This document shows positions 9,647 through 19,973 of a DNA stretch of 64,000 nt, in pieces. Every line of letters begins with the position of its first letter. Positions within the stretch are counted from its first letter, which is position 1. Below the pieces are notes generated by a model. It was not told where the DNA came from. It was given only the letters and a program-made list of their open reading frames with translations, and did no database searches. Source of the DNA: Novosphingobium sp. IK01 (GTDB taxonomy: Bacteria; Pseudomonadota; Alphaproteobacteria; Sphingomonadales; Sphingomonadaceae); NCBI RefSeq assembly GCF_033242265.1, contig NZ_BTFW01000001.1, forward strand, positions 62,001 through 126,000, given 5' to 3'. The translations under genes and the position numbers were made by a program.

Positions 9647-12307
9647 ATGACTTCGACGAACGAAATCCGCCGGTCCTTCCTGGAATACTTCGGCTCGCAT
9701 GGCCACGAAGTGGTGCAGTCTGCACCGCTCGTTCCCTACAACGACCCGACGCTGATGTTCACGAATGCGGGCATGGTCCCGTTCAAGAACGTCTTCACGG
9801 GTCTGGAAACGCGCAGCATCCCACGTGCGACATCGTCGCAGAAGTGTGTGCGCGCGGGCGGCAAGCACAACGACCTCGACAACGTGGGCTATACCGCGCG
9901 GCACCACACGTTCTTCGAAATGCTGGGGAATTTCTCCTTCGGCGACTATTTCAAGGAACAGGCGATCACCCACGCCTGGACCCTGCTGACCAAGGTTTGG
10001 GGCCTTCCGGCTGAAAAGCTGCTGGTCACTGTCTACCACACCGACGAGGAAGCCGCCCAGCTCTGGCGCAAGATCGCAGGCCTGCCTGACGAGAAGATCA
10101 TCCGCATCGCCACCAAGGACAACTTCTGGGCGATGGGCGACGATGGCCCGTGCGGTCCCTGCTCGGAAGTGTTCTACGACCATGGCGCGCACATTCCCGG
10201 TGGCCCTCCGGGCAGCCCGGACGAGGACGGTGACCGCTTCATCGAGATCTGGAACCTCGTGTTCATGCAGTTCGAGCAGACCGCAGGCGAGATCGTCGGC
10301 AATCTGCCCAAGCCCTCGATCGACACCGGCATGGGCCTCGAACGCATCGCGGCGGTGCTTCAGGGCGAGCACGACAACTACGACACCGACACGTTCCGCG
10401 CGCTGATCGCCGCTTCGGAAAGCCTGACCGGCGTGCGTGCGCAGGGCGAACACACCGCCAGCCACCGCGTGATCGCCGACCACTTGCGCTCGTCGAGCTT
10501 CCTTCTGGCCGATGGCGTGCTGCCCTCGAACGAAGGGCGCGGCTATGTCCTGCGCCGCATCATGCGCCGCGCGATGCGTCATGCGCATCTGCTGGGGGCG
10601 AAGGACCCCCTGATGCACCGTCTGGTCGGCTCGCTGGTCACCGAAATGGGGCAGGCTTTCCCCGAACTGGGCCGTGCGCAGCCCCTGATCGAGGAAGTGC
10701 TCGAACGCGAGGAAACGCGCTTCCGCCAGACACTCTCGAACGGCCTCAAGCTGCTCGACGAAGCCACGGTGGGCTTGGGCGAGGGCGACAAGCTCTCGGG
10801 CGAGACCGCGTTTCGTCTTTATGACACGTATGGCTTCCCTTACGACCTGACCGAAGACGCCCTGCGCGCCCGCGGCGTGACCGTCGACCGCGAAGGCTTC
10901 GATGCCGCCATGGCCCAGCAGAAGGCCGCCGCGCGCGCGGCATGGAAGGGCTCGGGCGACGCGGCTTCGAGCGAAGTGTGGTACGACATCGCCGAGCGCG
11001 AAGGCGCGACCGAGTTCACCGGCTACACCGCCACCAGCGGCGAGGGCGTGGTTGTCGCACTCGTCAAGGATGGCGCCGAAGTGACCGAGGCCAAGGCGGG
11101 CGAAACCGTCACCGTGCTGACCAACCAGACGCCGTTCTACGGCGAAAGCGGTGGCCAGATGGGCGACACCGGCACGATCTCGGGCGCCGATGGCCTCAGG
11201 ATCACGATCAGCGACACGACCAAGCCGCTTGGCCGTCTTCATGCCCATCAGGGCGTGATCGAGGCGGGCACGATCAAGCTGGGCGACGCGGTGCTGCTGG
11301 CGGTGGACGTGGTGCGCCGCGATGCGACCCGCGCCAACCACTCGGCCACGCACCTGCTGCATCAGGCGCTGCGCAACCGTCTGGGGGCGCATGTCACGCA
11401 GAAGGGCTCGCTCGTCGCGGCGGATCGCCTGCGTTTCGACTTCTCGCACCCCAGCGCGCTTTCGCCCGAGGACATCGCGGCGGTCGAGGCCGAAGTGAAC
11501 GCCGAAATCCGCGCCAACGAGCCGGTCTCCACGCGCCTGATGACGCCCGACGATGCCATTGCCGCCGGGGCCATGGCGCTGTTCGGTGAAAAGTATGGCG
11601 ACGAGGTTCGCGTGCTGTCGATGGGCCGTCGTGCGCCCAGTGATGTGGCGGACAAGGCCTATTCGGTCGAACTGTGCGGCGGCACCCATGTTCGCGCGCT
11701 GGGCGACATCGGCGTGTTCCGCATCGTGGGTGAAAGCGCGGTTTCTTCGGGCGTGCGCCGTATCGAGGCACTGACCGGCGAAGGCGCCCGCCAGTGGCTG
11801 GTCGGCCGCGAGGAAGCCCTCAAGCACACGGCCAGCCTGCTGCGCACCACGCCCGACGAAGTCGAGGCGCGTGTGGCCGTGCTGATCGACGAGCGCCGCA
11901 AGCTCGAACGCGAACTGGCCGAAGCGAAGAAGGCCCTCGCGCTCGGTGGCGGCGGCGCCAAGGCCGAAGCGGCGGATGAAACCATCAACGGCGTGACCTT
12001 TGCCGGGCAGGTCCTCGACGGGCTGGATCCCAAGGAACTGCGCGGGCTGCTCGATCAGGCCAAGCAGCGCCTTGGCTCGGGCGTGGCGGTGATCGTGGCG
12101 GTCAACGAAGGCCGGGCCTCGATCGCGGCGGCGGTGACCGAAGACCTCGCGGGCAAAGTCAGCGCGGTGGACCTCGTGCGTGCGGGTGTCGAGGCGCTGG
12201 GCGGCAAGGGCGGCGGTGGCCGTCCCGACATGGCGCAGGGCGGCGGTCCCGATGGCGACAAGGCCGCGCAGGCGCTTGAAGCGGTCAAGGCCGTTCTGGC
12301 CCGCTGA
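9647..12307 (+). CDS. alaS: Alanyl-tRNA synthetase
   Basis: It charges tRNA-Ala and edits mischarged serine or glycine. The 886 residues match the family length. The class II catalytic domain comes first (start [15 protein letters not shown], then [13 protein letters not shown]), followed by the tRNA-binding region and the editing domain with its zinc ligands His565, His569, Cys677 and His681 (HSATH and CGGTH). The C-terminal oligomerisation domain ends in [12 protein letters not shown]. The ATG at 9647 is supported by homology over an upstream extension. The order recA then alaS is a familiar alphaproteobacterial arrangement. Two inverted copies of a palindromic repeat follow the stop codon. 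Confidence 0.99.
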   Translation: MTSTNEIRRSFLEYFGSHGHEVVQSAPLVPYNDPTLMFTNAGMVPFKNVFTGLETRSIPRATSSQKCVRAGGKHNDLDNVGYTARHHTFFEMLGNFSFGDYFKEQAITHAWTLLTKVWGLPAEKLLVTVYHTDEEAAQLWRKIAGLPDEKIIRIATKDNFWAMGDDGPCGPCSEVFYDHGAHIPGGPPGSPDEDGDRFIEIWNLVFMQFEQTAGEIVGNLPKPSIDTGMGLERIAAVLQGEHDNYDTDTFRALIAASESLTGVRAQGEHTASHRVIADHLRSSSFLLADGVLPSNEGRGYVLRRIMRRAMRHAHLLGAKDPLMHRLVGSLVTEMGQAFPELGRAQPLIEEVLEREETRFRQTLSNGLKLLDEATVGLGEGDKLSGETAFRLYDTYGFPYDLTEDALRARGVTVDREGFDAAMAQQKAAARAAWKGSGDAASSEVWYDIAEREGATEFTGYTATSGEGVVVALVKDGAEVTEAKAGETVTVLTNQTPFYGESGGQMGDTGTISGADGLRITISDTTKPLGRLHAHQGVIEAGTIKLGDAVLLAVDVVRRDATRANHSATHLLHQALRNRLGAHVTQKGSLVAADRLRFDFSHPSALSPEDIAAVEAEVNAEIRANEPVSTRLMTPDDAIAAGAMALFGEKYGDEVRVLSMGRRAPSDVADKAYSVELCGGTHVRALGDIGVFRIVGESAVSSGVRRIEALTGEGARQWLVGREEALKHTASLLRTTPDEVEARVAVLIDERRKLERELAEAKKALALGGGGAKAEAADETINGVTFAGQVLDGLDPKELRGLLDQAKQRLGSGVAVIVAVNEGRASIAAAVTEDLAGKVSAVDLVRAGVEALGGKGGGGRPDMAQGGGPDGDKAAQALEAVKAVLAR

Positions 12308-12309
12308 GG

Positions 12310-12360
12310 CAAAAAGAAAAGGGATGACGAAGGGGGCAGGGCCCCCTTCACCCCGGGAAC
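12310..12360 (-). repeat. REP-like palindromic repeat, inverted copy
   Basis: On the minus strand it carries the same GGGGTGAAGGGGGC...GCCCCCTTCG core (12329-12349, loop AGG) and a similar pyrimidine-rich flank. It lies head to head with the copy at 12379-12463, a BIME-like pair just after alaS. Confidence 0.7.
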
Positions 12361-12378
12361 TGGTGCTTGCTGGCTGAC

Positions 12379-12463
12379 GTGGCCTCGCCACCAGAGCGAC
12401 GCTCGCCAAAGCTAATGGGGTGAAGGGGGCCTTGCCCCCTTCGTTCCTCTTTCTGCTTCTTCA
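12379..12463 (+). repeat. REP-like palindromic repeat, copy 2
   Basis: Shares GCCAAAG-TAATGGGGT and the palindrome GAAGGGGGC-CTT-GCCCCCTTC (12422-12442) with copy 1. Between convergent alaS and kefB it may also stop transcription. Confidence 0.75.
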
Positions 12464-14227
12464 ATCCCGCAAGCGGGTGACCTTGAGGCGGGGGGGCACC
12501 GTCAGTTCGCCCTCGGCCATGATCTGCTGGCGGAACTGGTCGCGCTTCTCGTGGATCGAGGCGATCACCGGGCCCATGGCCACACCCAGATCGACCAGCA
12601 CGGCTTCAGAAAGCTGAAGCGAGCTTTCGAGTGTTTCGGGCACGGCGTGGCTGGCCCCGACGCGATAGAGTTGCGCGGCATGGTGCGGATCGCGGGCGCG
12701 CACGATGATCGGCAGGTCGGGCGCGAGCGCGCGCAGCTTGCGCACGATGCGCAGCGAGAGCACGGGCTCGTCCATGGTCACGATGACGGCGCTGGCCTGT
12801 TCGAGGTTGAGCCGGTCGATCACCGCCGCGCTGTCGATATTGCCGAACAGCACCGGCAGGCCCGAGGCCCGCGCGCCGCGGACCACGGCGGGCTCCGAAT
12901 CGATGGCGAGATAGGAGCGGTCGTGCTCGGCGAGCATTTCCCCGATCAGCCGACCCACGCGCCCGAAGCCCAGGATGATCGTGCGCTGGCCTTCGGGTTC
13001 CTCGACGCTCTCGCCCATGTCTTCGCCGCGATTGCGCAGGCGCCCGGCGCTCACGCGGCCCAGATGGGCGAGCAGCGGGGTGATGGTCAGGCCGATGGCG
13101 GTGACGATCTGCCAGAACTGGGCCGTGGCGGGCTGGATCAACTGGGCCTGCGCGGCGGTGCCGAGCACGATCAGCGTGGTTTCCGATGGGCTGGCCATCA
13201 GGATGCCCGTTTCCAGCGCGATGGCGCGGCCTTGGCCCCACAGGCGCAGGAGCAGCCCGGTGATCAGGGCTTTGGCCACGACGACCCCGAGGACGCCGAG
13301 GGCCAGTGGGCCGAAATTGGCCGCGACCACCCGCAAGTCGATCCCCATGCCCACCGTGATCAGGAAGACCCCGAGCGCGAGGCCCTTGAACGGCTTGGTG
13401 ATGGCCTCGACTTCGGTGTGGTATTCGGTTTCGGCGATCAGCAGGCCCGCCAGCAGCGCACCCATGATCGGCGAGAGCCCCGCCGCGCCCGTGGCCAGCG
13501 AGGCGGCGATCACCACCAGCAGGCTGGCCGCGAGGAACAGTTCGGGGCTCTTGGTCTTGGCGGCCTGGGCGAACAGGCGGGGCAGGCCCACGCGTCCGAA
13601 GACCAGCAGGGCGGCGATCACCAGCGCGCCCTTCCACAGGATGTCGACGAGGCTGGGTGCGCCTTCCGCTGCCACCGGGGCCAGCGCGCCGAGCAGGAAG
13701 ATGATCGGCACGAGGGCGATGTCCTCGAACAGCAGCATCGCCAGCGCGGCGCGGCCGACCGGGCCATGGGTGCCCGAAATCGGCAGGACCAGCGCGGTCG
13801 AGGACAGCGCCAGCGCCAGCCCCATGCCCATCGCGCCGTTCACGTGCTGCCCCATGCCCATCAGGACCAGCGCGACGAAAAGGGCCGAGCCAAACAGTTC
13901 CATCGCCCCCAACCCGAAGACCAGCCGCCGCATCGCCCACAGGCGGTTGAACGAGAGTTCGAGCCCGATTTCAAAGAGCAGCAGGATGATGCCGAATTCG
14001 GCGAATGGCTCGATCGCATGGGGGGTGGAGATCGTCACATATTGCAGCCACGGCACGTTCTTGACCAGCGAGCCGAGACCATAGGGGCCCACCAGAAGGC
14101 CCACGACGATAAAGCCGATGATCGGCGTGATGCGGAAGCGGGCAAAGGCCGGAATGACGATCCCCGCCGCGCCCAGGATCACCAGGGCATCGGACAGGGC
14201 GGAAGTGGGAGCGAGTTGGGCAGCCAT
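12461..14227 (-). CDS. CPA2 monovalent cation:proton antiporter, KefB type
   Basis: A 588-residue membrane antiporter. The N-terminal ~380 residues hold about a dozen hydrophobic segments of the Na+/H+ exchanger fold, including FAEFGIILLLFEIGLELSF and the VFLITVGMGIDL helix. A cytoplasmic RCK/TrkA-N domain follows from about residue 415, starting with the nucleotide-binding GFGRVGR. This is the KefB/KefC architecture of glutathione-gated potassium efflux, but the ion and gating are not fixed by sequence. The ATG at 14227 is the family start; a longer open frame upstream has no homology. No KefF/KefG-like partner is adjacent. It is transcribed toward alaS, with the repeat pair between them. 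Confidence 0.88.
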   Translation of the reverse strand: MAAQLAPTSALSDALVILGAAGIVIPAFARFRITPIIGFIVVGLLVGPYGLGSLVKNVPWLQYVTISTPHAIEPFAEFGIILLLFEIGLELSFNRLWAMRRLVFGLGAMELFGSALFVALVLMGMGQHVNGAMGMGLALALSSTALVLPISGTHGPVGRAALAMLLFEDIALVPIIFLLGALAPVAAEGAPSLVDILWKGALVIAALLVFGRVGLPRLFAQAAKTKSPELFLAASLLVVIAASLATGAAGLSPIMGALLAGLLIAETEYHTEVEAITKPFKGLALGVFLITVGMGIDLRVVAANFGPLALGVLGVVVAKALITGLLLRLWGQGRAIALETGILMASPSETTLIVLGTAAQAQLIQPATAQFWQIVTAIGLTITPLLAHLGRVSAGRLRNRGEDMGESVEEPEGQRTIILGFGRVGRLIGEMLAEHDRSYLAIDSEPAVVRGARASGLPVLFGNIDSAAVIDRLNLEQASAVIVTMDEPVLSLRIVRKLRALAPDLPIIVRARDPHHAAQLYRVGASHAVPETLESSLQLSEAVLVDLGVAMGPVIASIHEKRDQFRQQIMAEGELTVPPRLKVTRLRD

Positions 14228-14295
14228 GACAGGCAGGCTAGGGGCGCAAGGCCGGTTTGACCACCCGCAAGGTGACCACGTATGATCCGGGGCGT

Positions 14296-15939
14296 TCAGA
14301 TCGTGGCGACGATCAGCTCGGCGGTTTCGAAGGCCTGCGCGGCGAGGGCTTCGGGGCTGATCCAGAATTGCAGCACATGGTCGCCCAGATGGCGCCCCAG
14401 GGCCTCGTCGGCGGACAGTTCGAGCAGGAGGATCTGCTGGCGGGCGCGCTCTGACTGGTCGGTTTCGGTCTGGCTGGGGGCGGCGAGCAGGCGGTCCGGG
14501 ATGCGGGCATGAATGCGAGCGGCCGTGCGCACGGCCAAGGCGTGGCGATAGGCAAGGCGGGCGATGAGGTCTTGCGGGAACTGGTCGGCGCGGGCGGGCA
14601 GGGCGTGGAGCGTGGTCTCGACCGCCAGCGCGCAGCCGCGCGGGGCGATCAGCCGGGCAAGCGGGGCATATTGCGAGAACCATTCCCAGAAGGCGGCACG
14701 GACAGGGTCTGCCAGCGGGGCGAAAGCCCGCTTGGTGCGGGCAAGGCCATGCCATTCGCCGCATTCGGACGCGATCCGGGCGAGCAGTTCGCGGCGATCC
14801 TCGACAGGCAGATCGGGCCAGACGCTGCGGTCACTGGTGCGGGTAGCGCGGCCCGCTTCGCGCGCGAGCATCGCCGAGAGGGTCTGGATCGCCAGCCAGT
14901 CGTGCGGGAAGCCGGCCCAGGGGCGGTTCATCTGGCCATCGGCGCCCGGCGCGAAATCGTTGGGCGAAAGGGCATAGACGGCAACCGGGGAGCCCTGGGC
15001 TGCGAGCAGGGCATCGGCGGTGAGCGGGCCTTCGGGCCAGGTCAGGGGCTGTTCGCCCTGAGGATGGGCGAGGGTGATCAGGGTGGGGGTGAAAGGCCAG
15101 CGGGGCAGGATCTGCGGGGCGTCGCCCGCGTCGTCTTCGCCCATCACCCATGGCCATGCGGCGCTGGCTTCGTCCCGGTGCGCCGGGGGGAGGGTTTCGG
15201 GGGGCGCGACCTCGGCCCAGGGGCGGTTGTCGGTATCGGGAAGCCAGATCACCCGGCCAGCCAGGGCGCCGGGGGCCGGCCTGGACGCAAGATCGGCAAA
15301 GAACAACAGGGCGCCTGAGGCCGGAAGCAGGCCGTGCCGTGCCTCTGCGGGGAGGGCGGCGCAATCGACCTGCATCAGGAAGTGGAGGGGAAGGCCGCTG
15401 CCCGGATGGTCGGTGTGCGGGGCGCTGGGCCATTCGAACGCTGCGGGCACGCGCGGCACCCCGCCGTAGAAGCAGGGAACCGGGTCTGCCTCGGGGGGGA
15501 ACGACTGGCGAAAGACGATGGCCTGCGCGAGCACCCTGGCAATGGCTGGGGGAATCGCGGGTGTGGGGGCGATTGGCGGCAAGGGGCGGGCAAAGGGGGG
15601 CGTTGCCGCCGGGCCGGGATCTTGCGCGGGTGCCGTGGAACGGGCGGCGGTGACGAAGGCGGGAAGGTCGGTGTCGTCGTCGGTAGTGGCGGTGACCGCA
15701 AGGGGGGCGGGTGTTTCGCTGTCGGTCTGCGCTGTGGGGCCGAATTTGCGACGGCGGGAAGGCGTGGACCGGGGCGATGGCAGGGAGGCGCCATCCTCGC
15801 CGTCCTGCGAGGCGGAGCGGGCACGGCGGCGCATGAGCAACAGCACGAGCGCGACAATCGTCACGATCAGGGCCGCCACGATCAGGGCCAGCCCGATTTC
15901 CGCTGCCAGCGGAAACTCGATACCCGCGAGATCCTTCAT
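14296..15939 (-). CDS. DUF1963 (YwqG-like) membrane-anchored protein
   Basis: A 547-residue protein. One membrane helix lies near residues 12-36 (IGLALIVAALIVTIVALVLLL), followed by a basic patch, a low-complexity Pro/Ala/Thr-rich linker to about residue 125, and a large domain resembling DUF1963, with patterns such as CFYGGVPRVP, LPLHFLMQVDCA and LLFFADL. The ATG at 15939 has a strong AAGGAG ribosome-binding site, so residues upstream in frame are excluded. The family is of unknown function. It sits between the antiporter and icd on the same strand, with icd's terminator separating it from icd. Confidence 0.75.
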   Translation of the reverse strand: MKDLAGIEFPLAAEIGLALIVAALIVTIVALVLLLMRRRARSASQDGEDGASLPSPRSTPSRRRKFGPTAQTDSETPAPLAVTATTDDDTDLPAFVTAARSTAPAQDPGPAATPPFARPLPPIAPTPAIPPAIARVLAQAIVFRQSFPPEADPVPCFYGGVPRVPAAFEWPSAPHTDHPGSGLPLHFLMQVDCAALPAEARHGLLPASGALLFFADLASRPAPGALAGRVIWLPDTDNRPWAEVAPPETLPPAHRDEASAAWPWVMGEDDAGDAPQILPRWPFTPTLITLAHPQGEQPLTWPEGPLTADALLAAQGSPVAVYALSPNDFAPGADGQMNRPWAGFPHDWLAIQTLSAMLAREAGRATRTSDRSVWPDLPVEDRRELLARIASECGEWHGLARTKRAFAPLADPVRAAFWEWFSQYAPLARLIAPRGCALAVETTLHALPARADQFPQDLIARLAYRHALAVRTAARIHARIPDRLLAAPSQTETDQSERARQQILLLELSADEALGRHLGDHVLQFWISPEALAAQAFETAELIVATI

Positions 15940-16017
15940 GTTGCTCCTTCGATCACGCCCGTCCCTGCCCACGGCAGGCCCCTTTTCCGGTGCTAGCCCG
16001 GCAGGGGGGCAAAAGAA

Positions 16018-16048
16018 AAGGCCCCGGCGTGAACCGGGGCCTTTCTTT
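16018..16048 (-). terminator. Terminator of icd
   Basis: Stem GCCCCGG / CCGGGGC extended by A-T pairs, with T-rich sequence on both sides. It lies 24 nt past the icd stop and works best on the minus strand. Confidence 0.85.
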
Positions 16049-16071
16049 TTCGTGCGAAATGGCGGGGCTTA

Positions 16072-17295
16072 TCAGGCCCAGTTGGCCATTTCGGCTTCGA
16101 GGTTCTCGACGATGGCTTCGAAGAACTGCTCGGTGGTCATCCACGGCTGGTCGGGGCCGATCAGGATGGCGAGGTCCTTGGTCATCTTGCCGCTTTCGAC
16201 GGTCTTGATGCAGACGGCTTCGAGGGTTTCGGCAAAACGCACCACATCGGGGGTTTCGTCGAACTTGCCGCGATACATCAGGCCGCGCGTCCAGGCGAAG
16301 ATCGAGGCGATCGGGTTCGTGCTGGTCGCCTTGCCCTGCTGGTGCTGGCGGTAGTGGCGGGTCACGGTGCCGTGGGCGGCTTCAGCCTCGATGGTCTTGC
16401 CATCGGGGCTCATGAGGACCGAGGTCATCAGGCCGAGCGAACCGAAGCCCTGCGCGACGGTGTCGGACTGGACGTCACCGTCGTAGTTCTTGCAGGCCCA
16501 GACGAACTTGCCCGACCACTTGAGCGCCGAGGCGACCATGTCGTCGATCAGGCGGTGCTGGTACTCGATACCGGCAGCGGCGAACTTTTCCTTGAAGCCT
16601 TCGGTGTCGAACACTTCCTGGAACAGGTCCTTGAAGCGACCGTCATAGGCCTTGAGGATGGTGTTCTTGGTCGACAGGTAGACCGGCCAGCCCAGCGAGA
16701 GACCATAGTTGAAGCTGGCGCGGGCGAAGTCGCGGATCGAATCGTCGAGGTTGTACATCGCCATGGCGACACCCGCCGAGGGGAAGTCGAACACGTCGAG
16801 GTCGAGCGATTCGCCGTTCACGCCGTCGAACACCAGGCGCAGCTTGCCGGGGCCCGGAATGCGGGTGTCGGTGGCCTTGTACTGGTCGCCGAAGGCATGA
16901 CGGCCAACCACGATCGGGTCGGTCCAGCCCGGAACCAGACGGGGCACGTTCTGGATCACGATGGGTTCGCGGAACACCACGCCGCCCAGGATGTTGCGGA
17001 TCGTGCCGTTGGGCGACTTCCACATCTTGTGGAGGCCGAATTCCTCGACGCGGGCTTCGTCCGGGGTGATCGTGGCGCACTTCACGCCCACGCCATATTC
17101 CTTGATGGCGTTGGCCGAATCGATGGTGATCTGGTCGGCCGTTTCGTCGCGCTTCTGGACCGAGAGGTCGAAGTACTTCAACTCCAGGTCGAGGTAAGGG
17201 AGGATCAGACGTTCACGGATCCATTCCCAGATGATGCGGGTCATCTCATCGCCGTCAATCTCGACGATGGGGTTCTTCACCTTGATCTTCGCCAT
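16072..17295 (-). CDS. icd: NADP-dependent isocitrate dehydrogenase
   Basis: It converts isocitrate to 2-oxoglutarate with NADP in the TCA cycle. The 407-residue, eukaryote-like dimeric form (type II) typical of alphaproteobacteria is seen: start [20 protein letters not shown], substrate-binding SPNGTIRN, metal-binding YDGDVQSD and the NADP-binding GTVTRHYR. It is followed by a strong hairpin terminator. No TCA neighbours are adjacent. Identification is certain. Confidence 0.98.
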   Translation of the reverse strand: MAKIKVKNPIVEIDGDEMTRIIWEWIRERLILPYLDLELKYFDLSVQKRDETADQITIDSANAIKEYGVGVKCATITPDEARVEEFGLHKMWKSPNGTIRNILGGVVFREPIVIQNVPRLVPGWTDPIVVGRHAFGDQYKATDTRIPGPGKLRLVFDGVNGESLDLDVFDFPSAGVAMAMYNLDDSIRDFARASFNYGLSLGWPVYLSTKNTILKAYDGRFKDLFQEVFDTEGFKEKFAAAGIEYQHRLIDDMVASALKWSGKFVWACKNYDGDVQSDTVAQGFGSLGLMTSVLMSPDGKTIEAEAAHGTVTRHYRQHQQGKATSTNPIASIFAWTRGLMYRGKFDETPDVVRFAETLEAVCIKTVESGKMTKDLAILIGPDQPWMTTEQFFEAIVENLEAEMANWA

Positions 17296-17398
17296 AGCGT
17301 TCTCTTGCCTTAGCCTGGGGAGTTGAACTGAACGCCCCTTAGCAGGTGAGAAACCGCGCGCAAGCGCACTTCCTGCGAATCTTTGCTATTGCGTCTCA

Positions 17399-17980
17399 TC
17401 AGACGATTTGGGGCGAAACAGGCCGTAAATCGCGAGGGGGATCGCAGCGGCGCAAATCGTAGATCGCCTCCCCCATGCGGACGCGATGACGGCGCGTGAT
17501 GTGCCAGCCGGCGCGCTCGATCAGGCGGGCAAAGGCCAGCGGGCCGTGGCGATGCAGCCAGATCACCCGCTTGCGGCGCATGCCCAGCGCCCAGAGCATA
17601 TCCTGAATCGAGGCGTGGTTGTAGGAGAGTACGACGCGGTCGAATTGCCGCAACTGGGTGAACAGGCGCGGCAGGTCGATCACATATTCGACCACCCCGA
17701 GCACGGCGGCGGTGCGGGTGGGAAGCGGGGGCAGGCAGTCCCGGTTGAGGTCGGTCAGGATCGTGCCGGGACCGCGATCGACGATGTCGACCGGAATGTA
17801 GCGGGTCGATTCGGGGAGATAATCACGCAGGGCCATCAGCCCGCAGCCGATGTCGGCCACGGCCGGTTCGTTCGAGAGCCATTGCGCGGCCTGGCGCGTG
17901 CGGCAATCCCACCGATCCTGTAGCGCAGCCCAGAGTTGGCGCTGGCAGGCCAGCGTTGCGTCGATGGCGGGTTCCTTCAT
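17399..17980 (-). CDS. Small methyltransferase-like protein
   Basis: A 193-residue soluble protein. VADIGCGLMALRDYL (41-55) followed by YIPVDIVDRG resembles motifs I and II of class I SAM-dependent methyltransferases, and GVVEYVIDLPRLF sits where motif IV would be. The C-terminal half is short and rich in Arg, so the fold may be minimal. No substrate can be assigned. It stands alone upstream of icd, about 100 bp from icd's start and on the same strand. Confidence 0.6.
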   Translation of the reverse strand: MKEPAIDATLACQRQLWAALQDRWDCRTRQAAQWLSNEPAVADIGCGLMALRDYLPESTRYIPVDIVDRGPGTILTDLNRDCLPPLPTRTAAVLGVVEYVIDLPRLFTQLRQFDRVVLSYNHASIQDMLWALGMRRKRVIWLHRHGPLAFARLIERAGWHITRRHRVRMGEAIYDLRRCDPPRDLRPVSPQIV

Positions 17981-18139
17981 GGGCTGAGGTGGCCCGCTTT
18001 GCCGGATCGGATCAAGTTCAGTTGGTTCGCAACTGGCGCAATCTCGGGGCTATTTTTTGCTGCGCAGCATGGAAGGGGGGGGCGGGGCAAAGACGAGCCG
18101 CAAAAGACCCGAAGCATGGCCAAGTAATGCGCAAAAGAA

Positions 18140-18164
18140 AAAACCCCGCCGAAGCGGGGTTTTC
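18140..18164 (-). terminator. Terminator after tRNA-Val
   Basis: Stem ACCCCGC-TTCG-GCGGGGT read on the minus strand, followed by TTTTTTC. It begins a few bases past the tRNA 3' end. Confidence 0.85.
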
Positions 18165-18168
18165 GCGA

Positions 18169-18243
18169 TGGTGGGCGTAGCAAGGATTGAACTTGCGACC
18201 CCTACGATGTCAACATAGTGCTCTACCACTGAGCTATACGCCC
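18169..18243 (-). tRNA. tRNA-Val (anticodon GAC)
   Basis: Read on the minus strand this gives a complete cloverleaf: acceptor GGGCGTA / TACGCCC, D arm GCTC-AGTGGTA-GAGC, anticodon arm CTATG-TTGACAT-CGTAG with GAC in the loop, and T arm GCAAG-TTCAATC-CTTGC. The discriminator is A and the CCA end is encoded (18169-18171). It decodes GUC and GUU. A terminator follows, so it is a single-gene unit. Confidence 0.97.
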
Positions 18244-18336
18244 GCACCATCGTGTTTTTTCCGTCAGCCTCTCAGCGTCGGGAGCTGCCAACTACTCGCG
18301 GGGATTCGCCTTGGCAAGAGGGAAAATGCATTTTTT

Positions 18337-18699
18337 TTAGGCCGCGTTCGCAAAAATGCGATCCACCTCCATCACGAGGTCGCGCAAGTGGAACGGCTTG
18401 GACAGCACGCGGGCCTGGGGTGCCTCGCGATTGGCCTTGAGCGTGACCGCAGCAAAGCCGGTGATGAACATGACCTTGGTGGCCGGGCTGATTTCGCTGC
18501 AACGCTGGGCCAGCTCGATTCCGTCCATTTCGGGCATGACGATGTCCGAGAGCAGCAGATCGAAATGTTCGCGTTCGAGCAGCGGCACGGCCGCCGTGCC
18601 GCGATCCACCGCCACGACGCCGTATCCGGCGTTCTCCAGTGCGCGGGAAAGATAGGTGCGCATGGCCTCTTCGTCTTCGGCGAGCAGGATACGGATCAT
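18337..18699 (-). CDS. cpdR: Cell-cycle response regulator CpdR
   Basis: A stand-alone receiver domain of 120 residues. In alphaproteobacteria, unphosphorylated CpdR targets ClpXP and triggers proteolysis of cell-cycle regulators, and CckA-ChpT phosphorylates it. The phosphoacceptor Asp52 lies in LLLSDIVMPEMDGIEL, and Lys101 in VLSKPFHLRDLV. The whole sequence follows Caulobacter CpdR closely (MFITGFAAVTL), rather than a generic CheY. No output domain is present. It is divergent from the N-formylglutamate amidohydrolase gene, with which it shares a ~200-bp upstream region. Its kinase cckA is in the same window. Confidence 0.92.
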   Translation of the reverse strand: MIRILLAEDEEAMRTYLSRALENAGYGVVAVDRGTAAVPLLEREHFDLLLSDIVMPEMDGIELAQRCSEISPATKVMFITGFAAVTLKANREAPQARVLSKPFHLRDLVMEVDRIFANAA

Positions 18700-18895
18700 G
18701 ATGCCCTTCTGATTGATATATCGTGTTGTCCGGCATTGCCGCTGGTCCGGCGCATGCCTGCCTGGCAGCTTTCGCTGTCAGGACACCGTGATAACGCCGG
18801 GCGGGTTAACAATCTTAGGTCTTTGGGCCTTTGCGTGACGGTATATCGAAGTGCGCGGTTTTGACAGGGGGCGCGAAGCGTTGCAGCCATGGAAG

Positions 18896-19954
18896 ATGGC
18901 AATTCATGATTCCCCGGATGGACGCGCGGCCCCGACTGATTCGTCCGACATGGCCTGGTCTGTTTCGGAAGGGGGGCGCATTCCCGGCAGTGACGGGGTC
19001 CCGGCCTTTGTCTGGCGTCGGAAGTGTCTGGGGCAGCGTCTGGAGCAGCACTCGGCGCCGATCCCGCTGATCATTGCGGTGCCCCATGCCGGGCGGCACT
19101 ATCCTGCCGGGCTGCTGGCCGCGATGCGCCAGCCCGAACTGGCGGCGCGGCGGCTGGAGGATCGTCTGGTCGATCTGATCGGACTGGAAGTGGCGCGGGC
19201 CACGGGGGCCACCTTGCTGGTGGCGCAGGCGCCGCGCGCGATGATCGATCTCAACCGCGCGCCCGACGATATCGACCGCGAGATGATCGTGCCTGACCCG
19301 ACGGTGCCGGTGGGGCGCCTGATGCCGCGCCGTGGTGGGGCGGGGGGCGGCATCGGGGGCAGGGCGCAGGGCGGGCTGGGGCTGGTGCCGCGCCGTCTGG
19401 CGGGGCTGGGCGAGGTTTGGCGTGGGCGCCTGCCGGCCGTCGAGCTTCAGGCGCGAATCGAGGATGTCCACGTGCCCTATCATGCGGCGCTGGCGGACGA
19501 GCATGTCGCCGTGGCGCGCGACTGGGGGGCGGCGCTGCTGCTGGACCTTCATTCGATGCCGCCTTTGCCGGTCCGGGCTGACGGCGAGCCGGGCGGTACG
19601 TTCGTGCTGGGAGATCGCTTCGGGGCTTCGTGCGCGACGCGGCTTTCGGGGGCGGCCTTTGCGCATCTGGCTTCGTGCGGGGTGCGGGTGGCGCACAACC
19701 GGCCTTATGCGGGGGGTTATGGGCTCGAACGGCATGGGCGCCGCGATTCGGGGCTTCATGCGATGCAGCTTGAAATCGACCGCAGCCTCTATCTCGATGC
19801 GGCGCTGGCCGAGCCGGGCGAGGGGATGGCTGGTGTGATCGAAATCGTGAGCGGTCTGGTGCGGCGTCTGGCCGGGGAAGTGGCGGCGCTGGGGCAGGTG
19901 GCCAGCGGGCGTGGCGCGCAGACGAATCAGGGATGGTCGCGCGCGGCAGAATGA
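18896..19954 (+). CDS. N-formylglutamate amidohydrolase family protein
   Basis: A probable zinc-dependent amidohydrolase. Recognisable family blocks are IAVPHAGRHYP, RAMIDLNRAPDDIDREM, LLLDLHSMPPLP and HNRPYAGGYGLERHG, with the conserved His and Asp residues in place. The start is unsure: ATG at 18896 gives 352 residues, GTG at 18851 or ATG at 18950 are also possible, and homology begins only near IPLIIAVPHAG. HutG itself acts in histidine degradation, but no hut genes are adjacent, so the true substrate may be different. A gene of this family beside cpdR is a recurrent alphaproteobacterial arrangement. Confidence 0.85.
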   Translation: MAIHDSPDGRAAPTDSSDMAWSVSEGGRIPGSDGVPAFVWRRKCLGQRLEQHSAPIPLIIAVPHAGRHYPAGLLAAMRQPELAARRLEDRLVDLIGLEVARATGATLLVAQAPRAMIDLNRAPDDIDREMIVPDPTVPVGRLMPRRGGAGGGIGGRAQGGLGLVPRRLAGLGEVWRGRLPAVELQARIEDVHVPYHAALADEHVAVARDWGAALLLDLHSMPPLPVRADGEPGGTFVLGDRFGASCATRLSGAAFAHLASCGVRVAHNRPYAGGYGLERHGRRDSGLHAMQLEIDRSLYLDAALAEPGEGMAGVIEIVSGLVRRLAGEVAALGQVASGRGAQTNQGWSRAAE

Positions 19955-19973
19955 GGGCGAAAAATGAGGGCAG

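Noticed and set aside
12461..14764. Upstream 179-codon extension of the KefB-type gene
   Set aside because: Sequence upstream of 14227 is Arg/Pro-rich, low-complexity and lies in the reading shadow of the next gene.
18803..18820. Possible CtrA box in the cpdR upstream region (TTAACAATCTTAG)
   Set aside because: The spacing is 5 rather than 7 and the second half is TTAG; it does not fit TTAA-N7-TTAA.
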